Shown one piece after another: positions 34,827 to 45,038 of a stretch of 64,000 nucleotides of DNA. The position numbers and the translations under genes are program-made. Source of the DNA: an uncultured Algibacter sp. (GTDB lineage Bacteria; Bacteroidota; Bacteroidia; Flavobacteriales; Flavobacteriaceae); NCBI GenBank assembly GCA_947499935.1, contig CANMQH010000005.1, positions 124,001 to 188,000 of the forward strand, in the 5' to 3' direction. How positions within the stretch are numbered: position 1 is the first letter of the stretch; every line of letters begins with the position of its first letter. The notes below the pieces were generated by a model that worked only from the letters and a program-made list of their open reading frames with translations, was not told the origin of the DNA and did no database searches.

Positions 34827-35186
34827 ATGGCAAAACACAACGAACTCGGTAAAAAAGGTGAACAATTGGCTGTCGATTTTCTTTTAAAAAAAGAATATGA
34901 CATTATAGAACGTAATTACCGATTTGATAAAGCCGAAGTTGATATTATTGCTCAAATAAACGACACTCTTGCCATTATAGAAGTTAAAACACGCTCTACA
35001 ACAGATTTTGGAAATCCGCAAGATTTTGTAAAGCCCAAACAAATTCAACGTTTAGTTAAAGCGGTTGATGAATATGTAAACACTAATGAACTCGATGTTG
35101 AAGTAAGATTTGATATTATTGCTATTGTTAAACAAGGCAAAACTTTTAAAATCGAGCATTTAGAAGATGCTTTTTATCATTTTTAA
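34827..35186 (+). CDS. yraN: YraN/UPF0102-family endonuclease-like protein
   Basis: 119 residues, the usual length. The opening HNELGKKGEQLAVDFLLKK, the core AEVDIIAQ ... LAIIEVKTRS (an Asp and a Glu-X-Lys of the PD-(D/E)XK nuclease fold) and FGNPQDFVKPKQIQRL are all family hallmarks. The role is unproved and thought to be in DNA recombination or repair. It is unrelated in function to the upstream envelope operon and separated by 108 bp. Confidence 0.9.
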   Translation: MAKHNELGKKGEQLAVDFLLKKEYDIIERNYRFDKAEVDIIAQINDTLAIIEVKTRSTTDFGNPQDFVKPKQIQRLVKAVDEYVNTNELDVEVRFDIIAIVKQGKTFKIEHLEDAFYHF

Positions 35187-35229
35187 GTGTAAAACAAACA
35201 TATGTTTACTTACAGTAAACATGTAAAGA

Positions 35230-36561
35230 TTATTCTGCATTTAAAAACACTTTTAACGCCTTTAAATCTTCAGGTTTAGAAACTATTTTTTTATCCTTGT
35301 CCAATATAAAATATGTTGGGGTAGATGTTACTCCGTATGCATTACCTATTTTATTATCCCATTTTCCTTCACCGTAAACATGCATAAAACTAGGATAGCT
35401 ATACGTAAGGTCTTTCCATTTATAAGGTTCATCTTCTAAGCCAATAGCCACCACTTGTATTAGTCCTTTTTCTTTAGTCTGCACATAGGTTTGTAATTGT
35501 GGGATTTCGTCTAAACAATGCGAGCATGTACTGCTCCAAAAAGCCACTATATAATTTTTAGCACCAGTTAACTGGCTTAATTTTTTAGTAACTAACTTGT
35601 CTTTTTCTTTAATTTCAATATCAAAATCTGGTGCTTGATTTCCGTTAGATATATTCTTATAAAGTATTAATGCACCTAATAATTTTTGATCATTTAAAGC
35701 TACCGCTATGTCCATTAAATACTTTTCGGATATATGGTTTGCAACAGGTTCATGACCCAAGTCGCTCATTTGTTGCCAAAGATCAAATAATAAAATACGT
35801 TTGACATCATTTGGAGCATCTTGCATGGCCTTGGCAACAGCATCTATATTATTTTTATAATTTGCTATCTCGTCTTCAGTTTCATAAGACATTCCAAAAA
35901 CGTAATTAAGTATCTTTTCTTCTAAAAAATTTGAACTTTGTAGAATTTCATTATTAAAATCTACATAATCAAAATAATGAGATCTTAAGTTATCTACATA
36001 CGTATCTACATCTTCAATTTTATTAGGAACATAGGGTTTATTAGCTTTAATAAATGGAAGTGCTATGGAGGTTTTTGCGGCTTCTTCAAAATTTGTTTGT
36101 GTCTCCCTTTGCGTTTTAAAAATAGTACTTAACGCCGTTGTATCTTTACTTTGTTGACTAAAATAATTACCTATACTGTGGGTAACCATAGACATACTAT
36201 TGTTGTATGATGCTAATAATTTATTTTCAGAAGATTTTTTAAAAGCAACTCCAGTTTCAGAATTAAAGGTTAACTCTATATCTTCTTCGCCGTTATAAAT
36301 AATATCAAAATTATAATCTTCTTGAGGTACAGCATAAACCAAACGATACATACCCTTGGTTACTGTGGAGTCTAACTTTATTTCAAAACTACCATCTTCC
36401 TTTATTTCTGAATTAGAAATATAATCGGATATATGTGGTCTTACTTTGTATAGCAAGACTATATTATATTTATTTGCTGGTGTAAAAACACCTTTAATAG
36501 TATGTTGTGCTACCAAACAACTTGGTATTAGTGCAATAAAAAAAAGTAATTTCTTAAACAT
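35230..36561 (-). CDS. TlpA-like exported thiol-disulfide oxidoreductase
   Basis: I start at the ATG at 36561, which opens on a signal peptide (MFKKLLFFIALIPSCLVAQ), giving 443 residues. An N-terminal beta domain of the DUF4369 kind and a helical middle precede a thioredoxin domain. That domain has the active site CSHC in FWSSTCSHCLDE and the cis-Pro segment TSTPTYFIL. Proteins with this layout sit in the periplasm or outer membrane of Bacteroidota and reduce or exchange disulfides, possibly during cytochrome maturation. It lies 30 bp after mfd on the same strand. Confidence 0.85.
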   Translation of the reverse strand: MFKKLLFFIALIPSCLVAQHTIKGVFTPANKYNIVLLYKVRPHISDYISNSEIKEDGSFEIKLDSTVTKGMYRLVYAVPQEDYNFDIIYNGEEDIELTFNSETGVAFKKSSENKLLASYNNSMSMVTHSIGNYFSQQSKDTTALSTIFKTQRETQTNFEEAAKTSIALPFIKANKPYVPNKIEDVDTYVDNLRSHYFDYVDFNNEILQSSNFLEEKILNYVFGMSYETEDEIANYKNNIDAVAKAMQDAPNDVKRILLFDLWQQMSDLGHEPVANHISEKYLMDIAVALNDQKLLGALILYKNISNGNQAPDFDIEIKEKDKLVTKKLSQLTGAKNYIVAFWSSTCSHCLDEIPQLQTYVQTKEKGLIQVVAIGLEDEPYKWKDLTYSYPSFMHVYGEGKWDNKIGNAYGVTSTPTYFILDKDKKIVSKPEDLKALKVFLNAE

Positions 36562-36591
36562 TTCTATGTGTTTATTTAATAAAAACAATAA

Positions 36592-39500
36592 TTAAGCCAT
36601 AATGGGTTGCAATGCATTTAATGCTTGTTTTACAGATTTAACACTATCAAACGTTAGCATTAATCGTAAACCATTTCTAGTTTGCTTTTCTTTCATTTTA
36701 CATATGTTTGGGTGTTTTTGGACAAACTGTAACACTCTTGTAAAACCTGAACTTTGATAAAATGCACTTTGTTGATTATTTATAAAATAACCAATAAGCT
36801 TACCTTGTTTCATAATAATTTTTTCAAAACCCATTTTGGTTGCTAACCACTTTATTTGGACACTATTTAACAAATCGGTCACTTCTTTTGGCAATTCTCC
36901 AAAACGGTCAATCAATTCTGCCCTAAAGGTATGTAATTCCGCTTCGGTTTTTAAATTATTTAATTGTGTGTATAAATTTAAACGTTCGGCTATATTATTT
37001 ACATAACTATCTGGAAAAAGCAGCTCAAAATCGGTATCAATGGTTACTTCCTTGACATAAACTTTATCGACTTCATTTTCATCATATAAATCTTTAAATT
37101 CATTTTCCTTAAGTTCATCAATAGCTTCATTTAGTATTTTTTGGTACGTATCAAAACCAATTTCATTAATAAATCCACTTTGTTCGCCACCTAACAAATC
37201 GCCAGCACCTCGGATTTCTAAATCTTTCATGGCAATATTAAAACCACTCCCTAATTCTGTAAATTGTTCTAGAGCAGTAATACGTTTTCTAGCATCATCC
37301 GTCATTGCAGAATACTCTGGTGTTATAAAATAGCAAAATGCTTTTTTATTGCTACGCCCCACTCTACCACGCATTTGGTGTAAATCGCTCAACCCAAAAT
37401 TATTGGCATTATTAATAAAAATAGTATTGGCATTAGGCACATCTAGTCCGCTTTCTACAATGGTTGTACTTACCAAAACATCAAACGCACCATCCATAAA
37501 GGACAACATGAGTTCTTCTAGTTTTTTGCCATCCATTTGCCCATGACCTACACCAACTTTGGCATCTGGAACTAATCTTTGGATCATGCCAGCAACTTCT
37601 TTAATATTTTCTATACGGTTATGAATAAAAAATATTTGTCCGCCACGTTCAATTTCATAACTCACAGCATCACGAATTGTTTCTTCGTTAAAACGCACAA
37701 CATGACTCTCTATGGGGTAACGGTTTGGTGGAGGTGTGGTAATAACAGATAAATCTCTTGCCGCCATTAAGCTAAATTGAAGCGTTCTTGGTATAGGTGT
37801 AGCTGTTAAGGTAAGTACATCTACATTATCCTTTATAGTTTTTAATTTTTCCTTTACAGCAACCCCAAATTTTTGTTCTTCATCTACAATAAGTAAACCT
37901 AAATCTTTAAATTTTACGTTTTTATTTACCAATTGATGCGTTCCTATAATAATATCTACTTTTCCCTGCTCTAAGCCTTCTAAGGTTTCTCGCTTTTCTT
38001 TTGCTGTTCTAAAGCGGTTAACGTAATCTACGGTTACAGGAAAATCCTTTAAACGCTCTTTAAATGTTCGAGAATGTTGATACGCTAATATAGTTGTTGG
38101 CACTAATACAGCAACCTGTTTACCATTATCTACAGCCTTAAATGCTGCCCGAATGGCGACTTCGGTTTTACCAAAGCCTACATCACCGCAAACAAGTCTA
38201 TCCATAGGGCGTTCGCTTTCCATATCTGCTTTAATATCTGCAGTTGCTGTACTCTGGTCTGGAGTATCCTCATAAATAAAAGAGGCCTCTAACTCATGCT
38301 GCATATAACTATCTGCGTTATATTGATACCCTTTTTCTGTTTTACGCTTTGCATAAAGTTTTATAAGGTTAAAAGCAATGTGTTTTACACGAGCTTTTGT
38401 TTTTTGCTTTAAGGTTTTCCAAGCATTACTTCCTAGTTTATAAATTTTAGGAGGTTTACCATCTTTACCATTAAACTTTGTAATTTTATGAAGTGAATGT
38501 ATACTTAAATACAGTACGTCGCGCTCTCCATAAACCAATTTTATAGCTTCTTGCTTTTTACCTTCGACATCTATTTTTTGTAAGCCCCCAAAACGACCAA
38601 TACCATGGTCTATATGAGTTACATAGTCTCCAATATCTAAACTTGTAAGTTCTTTTAATGTAATAGCCTGCTTTTTTGCATAGCCATTTTTAACGTTGAA
38701 TTTATGATAACGTTCAAAAATCTGATGATCGGTATAACATACTATTTTAGCATCATGATCAATAAACCCCTGATGCAACGATAATATTATTGTGCTATAA
38801 GGTTTAACTTCTAAATTAGAATCGTCAAAAATATCATGAAACCGTTTGGCTTGTTGCTCGCTTACACAAGCTATATAATTCGTATACCCCTTATTGTGGT
38901 TTACATTTAAATCTTCTATTAAAAGATTAAATTGTTTATTAAAAGATGGTTGTGGCGTGGTGTTAAAATCTAAACGCTGCGATAAGTCTGCATTTTTAGA
39001 CATTACCGATAAACTCCCAAATTCTATAATAGAAAAATCTAACAATTCCCTTTTTAAAACCGAAGCATTACAAAATAATTCGTGAGGCTCTGCATGTTTA
39101 ATATCTGTTGAGAGGGTTTTAAACGCTTCTTCTGCTTTATTATAAAAATCATCAATTCTAGAAAATAATAAATCTGCATTTTTTATACAAACTACCGTTT
39201 TCTGAGCTATATATTTTAGAAACCCTTGCCTGCTTTCTTGCAATAGTTTATTCGCAACATTTGGGATAATATTTATTTTCTTAACCTGCTCGATGGATAG
39301 TTGCGTCTCTACATCAAAGGTTCTTATACTGTCTACCTCATCGCCAAAAAATTCAATTCTATAAGGTAAATCGTTTGAAAACGAAAACACATCTACAATA
39401 CCACCTCGTACTGAAAACTCGCCAGGTTCGGTAACAAAATCAACACGTTTAAATTGATATTCAAACAACACCTCATTAACAAAATCTATGGATAAATTAT

Positions 39501-39957
39501 CGTTTACACCAACTTTAAGGGTATTACGCTCCAACTCTTTTCTGGTAACCACTTGTTCAAAAAGTGCATCAGGGTATGTAACAATTATGGCTGGTTTCTT
39601 TTGAGAATTAATCCGGTTTAAAACCTCAGCGCGTAATAACACATTAGCATTATCTGTTTCTTCAATTTGGTACGGCCTACGGTAACTACCTGGATAAAAC
39701 AACACATCTTTATCGCCACACAACTGTTCTAAATCGTTTAAATAAAATGCAGCTTCTTCTTTATCATCAAAAATTAAAAGAAAAGGTTTTTGTGCTTGGT
39801 TAAAAACACTAGAAATCACAAAAGAAAAAGAGGACCCAACCAAACCTTTTACATGTAATTTAGGTTTGTTTTTATCTAAATTTTGGGTAATAGCAGTTTT
39901 AAGATTTTGCGTTTGCAAAGCCTGTGCATAATTCTGCGAGAGGGAAGATTTACTCAC
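36592..39957 (-). CDS. mfd: Transcription-repair coupling factor Mfd
   Basis: 1121 residues, family-typical. UvrB-like N-terminal modules (FLLIFDDKEEAAFYLNDL, FSVRGGIVDVFSF), an RNA-polymerase-interaction domain (LTSLDIGDYVTHIDHGIGRF) and a RecG-like helicase motor (Walker A GDVGFGKTEVAI, box II VDEEQKFG, LTATPIPRTLQFSL) are all visible. It removes stalled RNA polymerase and recruits UvrA. The start codon is GTG at 39957. A TATCTTTG -7 box on the minus strand at 39979-39986 lies 22 bp upstream. Confidence 0.97.
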   Translation of the reverse strand: MSKSSLSQNYAQALQTQNLKTAITQNLDKNKPKLHVKGLVGSSFSFVISSVFNQAQKPFLLIFDDKEEAAFYLNDLEQLCGDKDVLFYPGSYRRPYQIEETDNANVLLRAEVLNRINSQKKPAIIVTYPDALFEQVVTRKELERNTLKVGVNDNLSIDFVNEVLFEYQFKRVDFVTEPGEFSVRGGIVDVFSFSNDLPYRIEFFGDEVDSIRTFDVETQLSIEQVKKINIIPNVANKLLQESRQGFLKYIAQKTVVCIKNADLLFSRIDDFYNKAEEAFKTLSTDIKHAEPHELFCNASVLKRELLDFSIIEFGSLSVMSKNADLSQRLDFNTTPQPSFNKQFNLLIEDLNVNHNKGYTNYIACVSEQQAKRFHDIFDDSNLEVKPYSTIILSLHQGFIDHDAKIVCYTDHQIFERYHKFNVKNGYAKKQAITLKELTSLDIGDYVTHIDHGIGRFGGLQKIDVEGKKQEAIKLVYGERDVLYLSIHSLHKITKFNGKDGKPPKIYKLGSNAWKTLKQKTKARVKHIAFNLIKLYAKRKTEKGYQYNADSYMQHELEASFIYEDTPDQSTATADIKADMESERPMDRLVCGDVGFGKTEVAIRAAFKAVDNGKQVAVLVPTTILAYQHSRTFKERLKDFPVTVDYVNRFRTAKEKRETLEGLEQGKVDIIIGTHQLVNKNVKFKDLGLLIVDEEQKFGVAVKEKLKTIKDNVDVLTLTATPIPRTLQFSLMAARDLSVITTPPPNRYPIESHVVRFNEETIRDAVSYEIERGGQIFFIHNRIENIKEVAGMIQRLVPDAKVGVGHGQMDGKKLEELMLSFMDGAFDVLVSTTIVESGLDVPNANTIFINNANNFGLSDLHQMRGRVGRSNKKAFCYFITPEYSAMTDDARKRITALEQFTELGSGFNIAMKDLEIRGAGDLLGGEQSGFINEIGFDTYQKILNEAIDELKENEFKDLYDENEVDKVYVKEVTIDTDFELLFPDSYVNNIAERLNLYTQLNNLKTEAELHTFRAELIDRFGELPKEVTDLLNSVQIKWLATKMGFEKIIMKQGKLIGYFINNQQSAFYQSSGFTRVLQFVQKHPNICKMKEKQTRNGLRLMLTFDSVKSVKQALNALQPIMA

Positions 39958-40014
39958 GTAATTTTATTTTTACGTTTGCAAAGATACGGTTTAAGATTAT
40001 TTTTTTAAGCCATT

Positions 40015-40046
40015 AAAAAATCAATAAAAATATTTATTGATTTTTT
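40015..40046. repeat. 14-bp perfect inverted repeat in the mfd-terB divergent region
   Basis: AAAAAATCAATAAA (40015-40028) and its exact complement (40033-40046) surround a 4-nt AATA loop. It lies in the 312-bp gap 39958-40269 between two divergent genes, upstream of the mfd -7 box at 39979-39986 and well upstream of a TAGGTTTG box at 40239-40246 that fits terB. A terminator is not expected in a divergent gap, so it may be an operator or insulate leaky transcription. Nothing else is visible in this gap. Confidence 0.55.
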
Positions 40047-40269
40047 ACACCTTTCTTACTTGAAATATCTAAAATCAAACTTACAAAAACATAAAACACA
40101 GAAAACTTTTTATTAACGTTATTAACTAGCTATAAGATTAACAAATATGCAGTCTTAGTGATATATAAAACTATAGTTTTAACGACTATAACACTACAAA
40201 AATTTGATGTTTCGATATAAAATCTTAAAAAAAATATGTAGGTTTGCAGCACAAAAAAACAAAAATATT

Positions 40270-40701
40270 ATGTCGTTTTCTGATTTATTTGATAGTGGTT
40301 TTAAAAAGCGTAATGAAGATCATTTTGCTGCCATAGTTCGTGTGGCTATGGATGACGGTGTAATTACCGATGAAGAACAAGCTTTCTTAGATAGACTAGC
40401 GCGTAATTTAGCTATTAGTGAAGGTGATTATAAAATAATTTTAAAAGATTACAAATCACACCCCATAAATGCACCTCACTCTTACGATTTACGTTTAGAG
40501 CGTTTATATGATTTATCTCGTATGGTTTATGCTGATCATATACAAAGCGAACATGAAACCATATTGCTTATAAAAATTGCTATAGGACTTGGTTTCCATT
40601 CCGATAATGCAAAATATGTCGTAGACAAAGCATTAAATCTTGTAAGTAAAGGCACTGATTTAGATACTTTTATAGATGAGATTAAAAATATGAATAAGTA
40701 A
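40270..40701 (+). CDS. TerB-family protein
   Basis: I start at the ATG at 40270 (143 residues), because the longer frame from 40204 passes through a likely promoter box at 40239-40246. An all-helical TerB-like fold has the acidic motifs AAIVRVAMDDGVITDEEQAF and LLIKIAIGLGFHSDN. The name comes from tellurite resistance, but such domains occur widely near membranes and bind metals. No ter operon is nearby. A strong terminator follows. Confidence 0.8.
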   Translation: MSFSDLFDSGFKKRNEDHFAAIVRVAMDDGVITDEEQAFLDRLARNLAISEGDYKIILKDYKSHPINAPHSYDLRLERLYDLSRMVYADHIQSEHETILLIKIAIGLGFHSDNAKYVVDKALNLVSKGTDLDTFIDEIKNMNK

Positions 40702-40734
40702 TATCTTATTTAAATTGATACTTTTATAATATTT

Positions 40735-40763
40735 AAGCGTTCAACATTTTGAACGCTTTTTTT
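40735..40763 (+). terminator. Terminator of the terB-like gene
   Basis: Perfect 10-bp stem AAGCGTTCAA (40735-40744) with 40749-40758, CATT loop, then a T run to 40763. Confidence 0.9.
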
Positions 40764-40783
40764 ATGAAAAAAATAAATTGATG

Positions 40784-41685
40784 CTAAAAGAAAATGTCTT
40801 GAGCTAAACGAAACGTATTGGCATGCGCTTCTATAATAACTTTAATATCTGGCGAATAACCACCACCCATACTGCACATAACAGGTAACCCTTTATTTTT
40901 ACATGTTTGTAACACAAAACGGTCTCGTTCTTTACACCCTTTAATGGTTAATCCTAGTTTCCCTAATTTATCTGATGCCAACACATCTACGCCACAAAGA
41001 TAATATACAAAATCGGGGTTTTGCTCTGCAATAAGTTTAGGCAATGTATCTTTTAAAATGTTTAAATAGGTTTCATCATTAGTATCATTTTCTAAAGCGA
41101 TATCTAAATCGCTTTTTTCTTTCTTAAATGGATAATTTCCTTTTCCGTGCATAGAAAAAGTAAAGACCGATGTATTATCTTCAAAAATCTCTGCAGTGCC
41201 GTTACCTTGATGCACATCTAAATCTACAATCAATATTTTTTTACCAAATTCTTATTTAAAAGATAATGAGCACCAATAGCTTGATCGTTTAGCATACAAA
41301 AAGCTTCTCCTCTATTTGAATAAGCATGATGTGTACCACCAGCAATATTCATGGCTATACCATATTGTAAAGCATACGTACTTGCTTTTATAGTACCATC
41401 GGCTATAATAATCTCGCGTTTAACTAACGCTGCACTTAATGGAAATCCTATTTTTCTTGTAGCTCTTGCATCTAAAGTTAGATTTTGTAAATTTTGATAA
41501 TAGGCTTCAGTATGTACTCTTAAAACGTGTTTATCCTCTGGGATATTCGGCTTGAAAAAATGACTTAAAGTACAAGTACCTTCATAAATTAATTGTTCGG
41601 GCAACAATTCATATTTAATCATGGGAAACCGATGCCCTTCTGGAAGTGAGTGTTTATAAATATCGTGGTAGGCTATTTTTAGCAT
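40784..41685 (-). pseudogene. Histone-deacetylase-family (AcuC-like) gene split by a single-base frameshift
   Basis: Two adjacent frames (41230-41685 and 40784-41233) encode the two halves of one zinc deacetylase. The break falls in a run of seven A on the coding strand (41236-41242). One extra base would join LLNKNLVKK directly to ILIVDLDVHQGNG and give 300 residues, the usual family length. All key residues survive: H119/H120 in GGTHHA, D157 and H159 in DLDVH, D234 in GVD and the GGGY loop. Either a fresh loss-of-function indel, a sequencing error, or rescue by -1 slippage on A-AAA-AAA. The family removes acetyl groups from lysines or small amines. Confidence 0.85.
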
Positions 41686-41903
41686 ATCAAATTTACATTT
41701 TGTAGTATGAATTTACAGGTAAATCAATTTAGACAATCCATTTAAAACAACTAACAATTAGTATTTTATGATATAATAAATAAATTTAGTAGAATTAAAA
41801 TTGTTTTTAAAAAAAATACTAGTAGATTTTACAAAATTAGTGACTTATTATCTATTTTGCGTCTAAACTTATAAGTAAGAGTTTAATATAATAGCAAAAC
41901 ACT

Positions 41904-42311
41904 TTGATAAAACCCTCTAAATCTGTGTTACTTATAGACGATGATAAGTTTGTAAACTTTTACAACAAAAAGATTTTAAAAAAGCATAATCCATCTAATA
42001 CTATTACATCTGTAAATAGTGGCGCAAAAGCCTTAAAACATTTACAAGATGCGATGGATGGGCTGGTTGAAAAACCAAGTATCATTTTTTTAGATATTAA
42101 TATGCCAGCAATGAATGGATGGGAATTTATTGAAGCTTACAACAAAATAAATCCTGAATTCACATTTGATATTAAAATTGTAATGCTAACAACGTCTTCC
42201 AACCCTGAAGACCAAGAAAGAGCTATTAAATCTTCACTTATAGACGATTTCATTAATAAACCACTATCTTTAAAAATTTTACATAATACATTAAAAGGAT
42301 TTAAAGTTTAG
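41904..42311 (+). CDS. Single-domain response regulator (CheY/Rcp-like)
   Basis: 135 residues. A receiver domain only, with the acidic pair in LLIDDDKFV, the phospho-acceptor D64 in FLDINMPAMNGWEF, Thr-Thr in MLTTSSNPED and Lys in FINKPLS. No output domain. The start codon appears to be TTG at 41904, as no ATG precedes the conserved core. It leads an operon with a TonB receptor (17 bp downstream) and a sensor kinase. Possible phosphate partner: the kinase at 45039. Confidence 0.88.
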   Translation: MIKPSKSVLLIDDDKFVNFYNKKILKKHNPSNTITSVNSGAKALKHLQDAMDGLVEKPSIIFLDINMPAMNGWEFIEAYNKINPEFTFDIKIVMLTTSSNPEDQERAIKSSLIDDFINKPLSLKILHNTLKGFKV

Positions 42312-42328
42312 CTTAAAATAATAATTAC

Positions 42329-45034
42329 ATGAAAAAAACAACATGCTCTTCGGTGTTTTTATTCATTTGTTTTGTTTTCAATGTGACGCTATTTGCTCAA
42401 AACAGAGCCTATTTATCAGGAAACGTATCTGATGCATTTGGTAACTTACCTGGCGCATTAATTAGTATTGAAGGATCAACCATTCAAACCACAACAAATA
42501 TCAACGGAGACTTTGAACTTAATATTGAAGAAGGAAACTATATTTTAACAGCTTCTTTTATCATGTACACATCTAAAAGTAAATCTATAAATCTTAAAGT
42601 AGGAGATAATTTAACTATTGACTTTCTTTTAGAAACTGGATTTTCTGCTGATGAGCCTGTATCTCTGGGAACACGTTCTTTTCCTCAGTCATCACTAGAA
42701 ACAACAGTTCCTATTGATATTATAACTCCAGAAGAAATAAGCAACTCTCCGTTTTTTGAGTTAGGGCAAATATTACATTATTTGGTACCTTCATTTCACT
42801 CAACTCACCAAACCATTTCTGATGGTACAGACCATATAGACCCGGTAACATTAAGAGGTTTAGGACCCGATCAAGTTTTAATTTTAATAAATGGAAAACG
42901 CCGTCATACCTCATCCATGTTAAATGTTAACGGCACCATAGGTAGAGGTAGTGTTAGCACAGATATAAATGCCATACCTGTAGCTTCTGTAGATAGAATT
43001 GAAATTTTACGAGATGGAGCGACTTCTCAATATGGATCTGATGCTATTGCTGGTGTAATAAACATTATACTAAAAAAGCAAACAGATGTTATAGACATTG
43101 ATGCAAGAACCAGAGCCAACCAAGAGAAAGATGGCGTGAGCCGTTACTTTGGTAGTAATTTTGGTTTAAAAATTGGAAATACTGGTTTTATAAATATTAC
43201 TGGAGAATTTAGGCAACGGGGTGCAACAAATAGAGCTGGAAATTATACAGGAAATGTTTATGTGGATAATGACGAACTCGATAACCAGTTAATAAACGAT
43301 AATAATTTTTTTTCTCAAACAGGATATAAAGATAGACAAGTTATGGAAATTGGTAGCGCAGCTACCCGAAATTCCGCTTTAGCGTTTAATGGTGAATTAT
43401 TATTGTTTGATGAAGCTAATCTATATTTTTTTGGTGGTCGTAATTCTCGAGAAGGTAAATCTAAAGGATTTTATCGTTTCCCAATACAACGCGATCGTGT
43501 TGTAGAAGAATTATTTCCTAATGGGTTTTCTCCAGAAATACTAACAAACATTCAAGATGATGCTGTTACCATTGGTGTAAGAGGTAAAAAAAATGATTGG
43601 GATTTAGATTTTAGTCATTCCATAGGCTCTAATAGTATTGACTTTACGGTAAACAACTCTAATAATGCCTCTATGGGAATTATTTCGCCTAGAACATTTA
43701 AATCTGGAGGCTACCAATATCAATTGGGTACAACAAATTTAAATTTCAGTAAACCTTTTGATGTTATGCATGGCCTTAATTTAGCATTTGGCGGTGAGTT
43801 ACGTGTTGAACGTTATGAAATTATTGCTGGAGAAGAAGCCTCTTATGTAAACGGTGGCGACACTTATATTGATGAAAATAATGAGGAACAACCTAGAATT
43901 ATTGGGGCTCAAGTTTTTCCTGGCATACAGCCTCAAGACGAACTTGTTCGTTATAGATCTAACGCCTCTGGATATATAGATGTAGAATTAAAACCTATTG
44001 AGCCTGTTTTACTTAAAGCGGCCTATCGTCATGAATCAAATAACGATTTTGGAGATAATTCGCTTTGGAAAATTTCTGCAAGATATAAGTTCAAAAAAAA
44101 GACATCCATTCGTTCAAGTTATTCTACGGGTTTTAGAGCACCATCTATGCACCAAGTATATTTTCAAAAAATTAGCACGCAATTTTTTGATGGAGATATA
44201 AACCAAGTCGGTACTTTTAATCAAGAAAGTGCCTTGGTAACAGATGCTTTTGATTTAGAAGATTTAAAACCCGAGCTTTCAAAACATTTTAGCCTAGGCT
44301 TTAGCACCAAAATTAAGAATAACTATACGTTTGCTTTTGATTATTATAATATTAATATTAATGATAGGATTGTTCTATCAGGACAATTAGAAGAAGGTTA
44401 CGAAACGTTATTAGCGCCTTTTAATGTTACTGCTGCACAATTTTTTACTAATGCCATAGACTCTAGAACCAATGGTGTAGAAATGTCTTTTAATTACAAA
44501 GGGATTATTGGTAAAGGAAAATTAAACGGAAAAGTATCTGCAAATTTCACTAAAACTAAAGTTACCAAAGTCAATGAAACTTCTGTTATAAATGACGATG
44601 TTCAATCTTTGTTCAACCGAGAAGAACGCTCGAGAATTGAATCTTCTCAACCAGAATTTAAAATCAATTCTTATCTTAATTATGAAATTAATAATTTTAA
44701 ATTTAATCTCGTAGGATCTTATTTTGGAAGTGTAGTTTACGCGCATCCAGATGATGGCGAATTAACCAATTTACAGTTCAATGAGTTTTCTGGTAAAGTT
44801 GAGAGTCGTGACCAAAAATTTAACCCTAAGTTTATTACAGATCTATATTTAACATATAACCATGCAAACTGGTTACAAGCTACTATTGGGTGTAATAATA
44901 TTTTTAATATCTACCCAGATAAACTTACGCATTCTGCAAACACCTCAAATGGTAGTTTTGTCTATAGCAGACGTGTACAGCAATTTGGTGTAAATGGTGC
45001 CAGTTATTTTGCCAAAATATTATTAAGACTTTAA
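42329..45034 (+). CDS. TonB-dependent receptor with carboxypeptidase-regulatory-like N-terminal domain
   Basis: 901 residues with signal peptide MKKTTCSSVFLFICFVFNVTLFAQ. Residues about 25-105 are a CarboxypepD-regulatory-like domain (LSGNVSDAFGNLPGALIS). The plug follows (DPVTLRGLGPDQVLILINGK, DRIEILRDGATSQYGSDAIA) and a long barrel with STGFRAPSMHQVYF. No SusD partner is adjacent, so it is not a classical polysaccharide-utilisation locus. The substrate is unknown. Its position between a response regulator and a sensor kinase suggests it feeds or is controlled by that signalling pair. Confidence 0.88.
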   Translation: MKKTTCSSVFLFICFVFNVTLFAQNRAYLSGNVSDAFGNLPGALISIEGSTIQTTTNINGDFELNIEEGNYILTASFIMYTSKSKSINLKVGDNLTIDFLLETGFSADEPVSLGTRSFPQSSLETTVPIDIITPEEISNSPFFELGQILHYLVPSFHSTHQTISDGTDHIDPVTLRGLGPDQVLILINGKRRHTSSMLNVNGTIGRGSVSTDINAIPVASVDRIEILRDGATSQYGSDAIAGVINIILKKQTDVIDIDARTRANQEKDGVSRYFGSNFGLKIGNTGFINITGEFRQRGATNRAGNYTGNVYVDNDELDNQLINDNNFFSQTGYKDRQVMEIGSAATRNSALAFNGELLLFDEANLYFFGGRNSREGKSKGFYRFPIQRDRVVEELFPNGFSPEILTNIQDDAVTIGVRGKKNDWDLDFSHSIGSNSIDFTVNNSNNASMGIISPRTFKSGGYQYQLGTTNLNFSKPFDVMHGLNLAFGGELRVERYEIIAGEEASYVNGGDTYIDENNEEQPRIIGAQVFPGIQPQDELVRYRSNASGYIDVELKPIEPVLLKAAYRHESNNDFGDNSLWKISARYKFKKKTSIRSSYSTGFRAPSMHQVYFQKISTQFFDGDINQVGTFNQESALVTDAFDLEDLKPELSKHFSLGFSTKIKNNYTFAFDYYNININDRIVLSGQLEEGYETLLAPFNVTAAQFFTNAIDSRTNGVEMSFNYKGIIGKGKLNGKVSANFTKTKVTKVNETSVINDDVQSLFNREERSRIESSQPEFKINSYLNYEINNFKFNLVGSYFGSVVYAHPDDGELTNLQFNEFSGKVESRDQKFNPKFITDLYLTYNHANWLQATIGCNNIFNIYPDKLTHSANTSNGSFVYSRRVQQFGVNGASYFAKILLRL

Positions 45035-45038
45035 TAAT

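Noticed and set aside
42329..45034. Polysaccharide-utilisation locus (SusC/SusD)
   Set aside because: No SusD-like lipoprotein or glycoside hydrolase is adjacent to the receptor.
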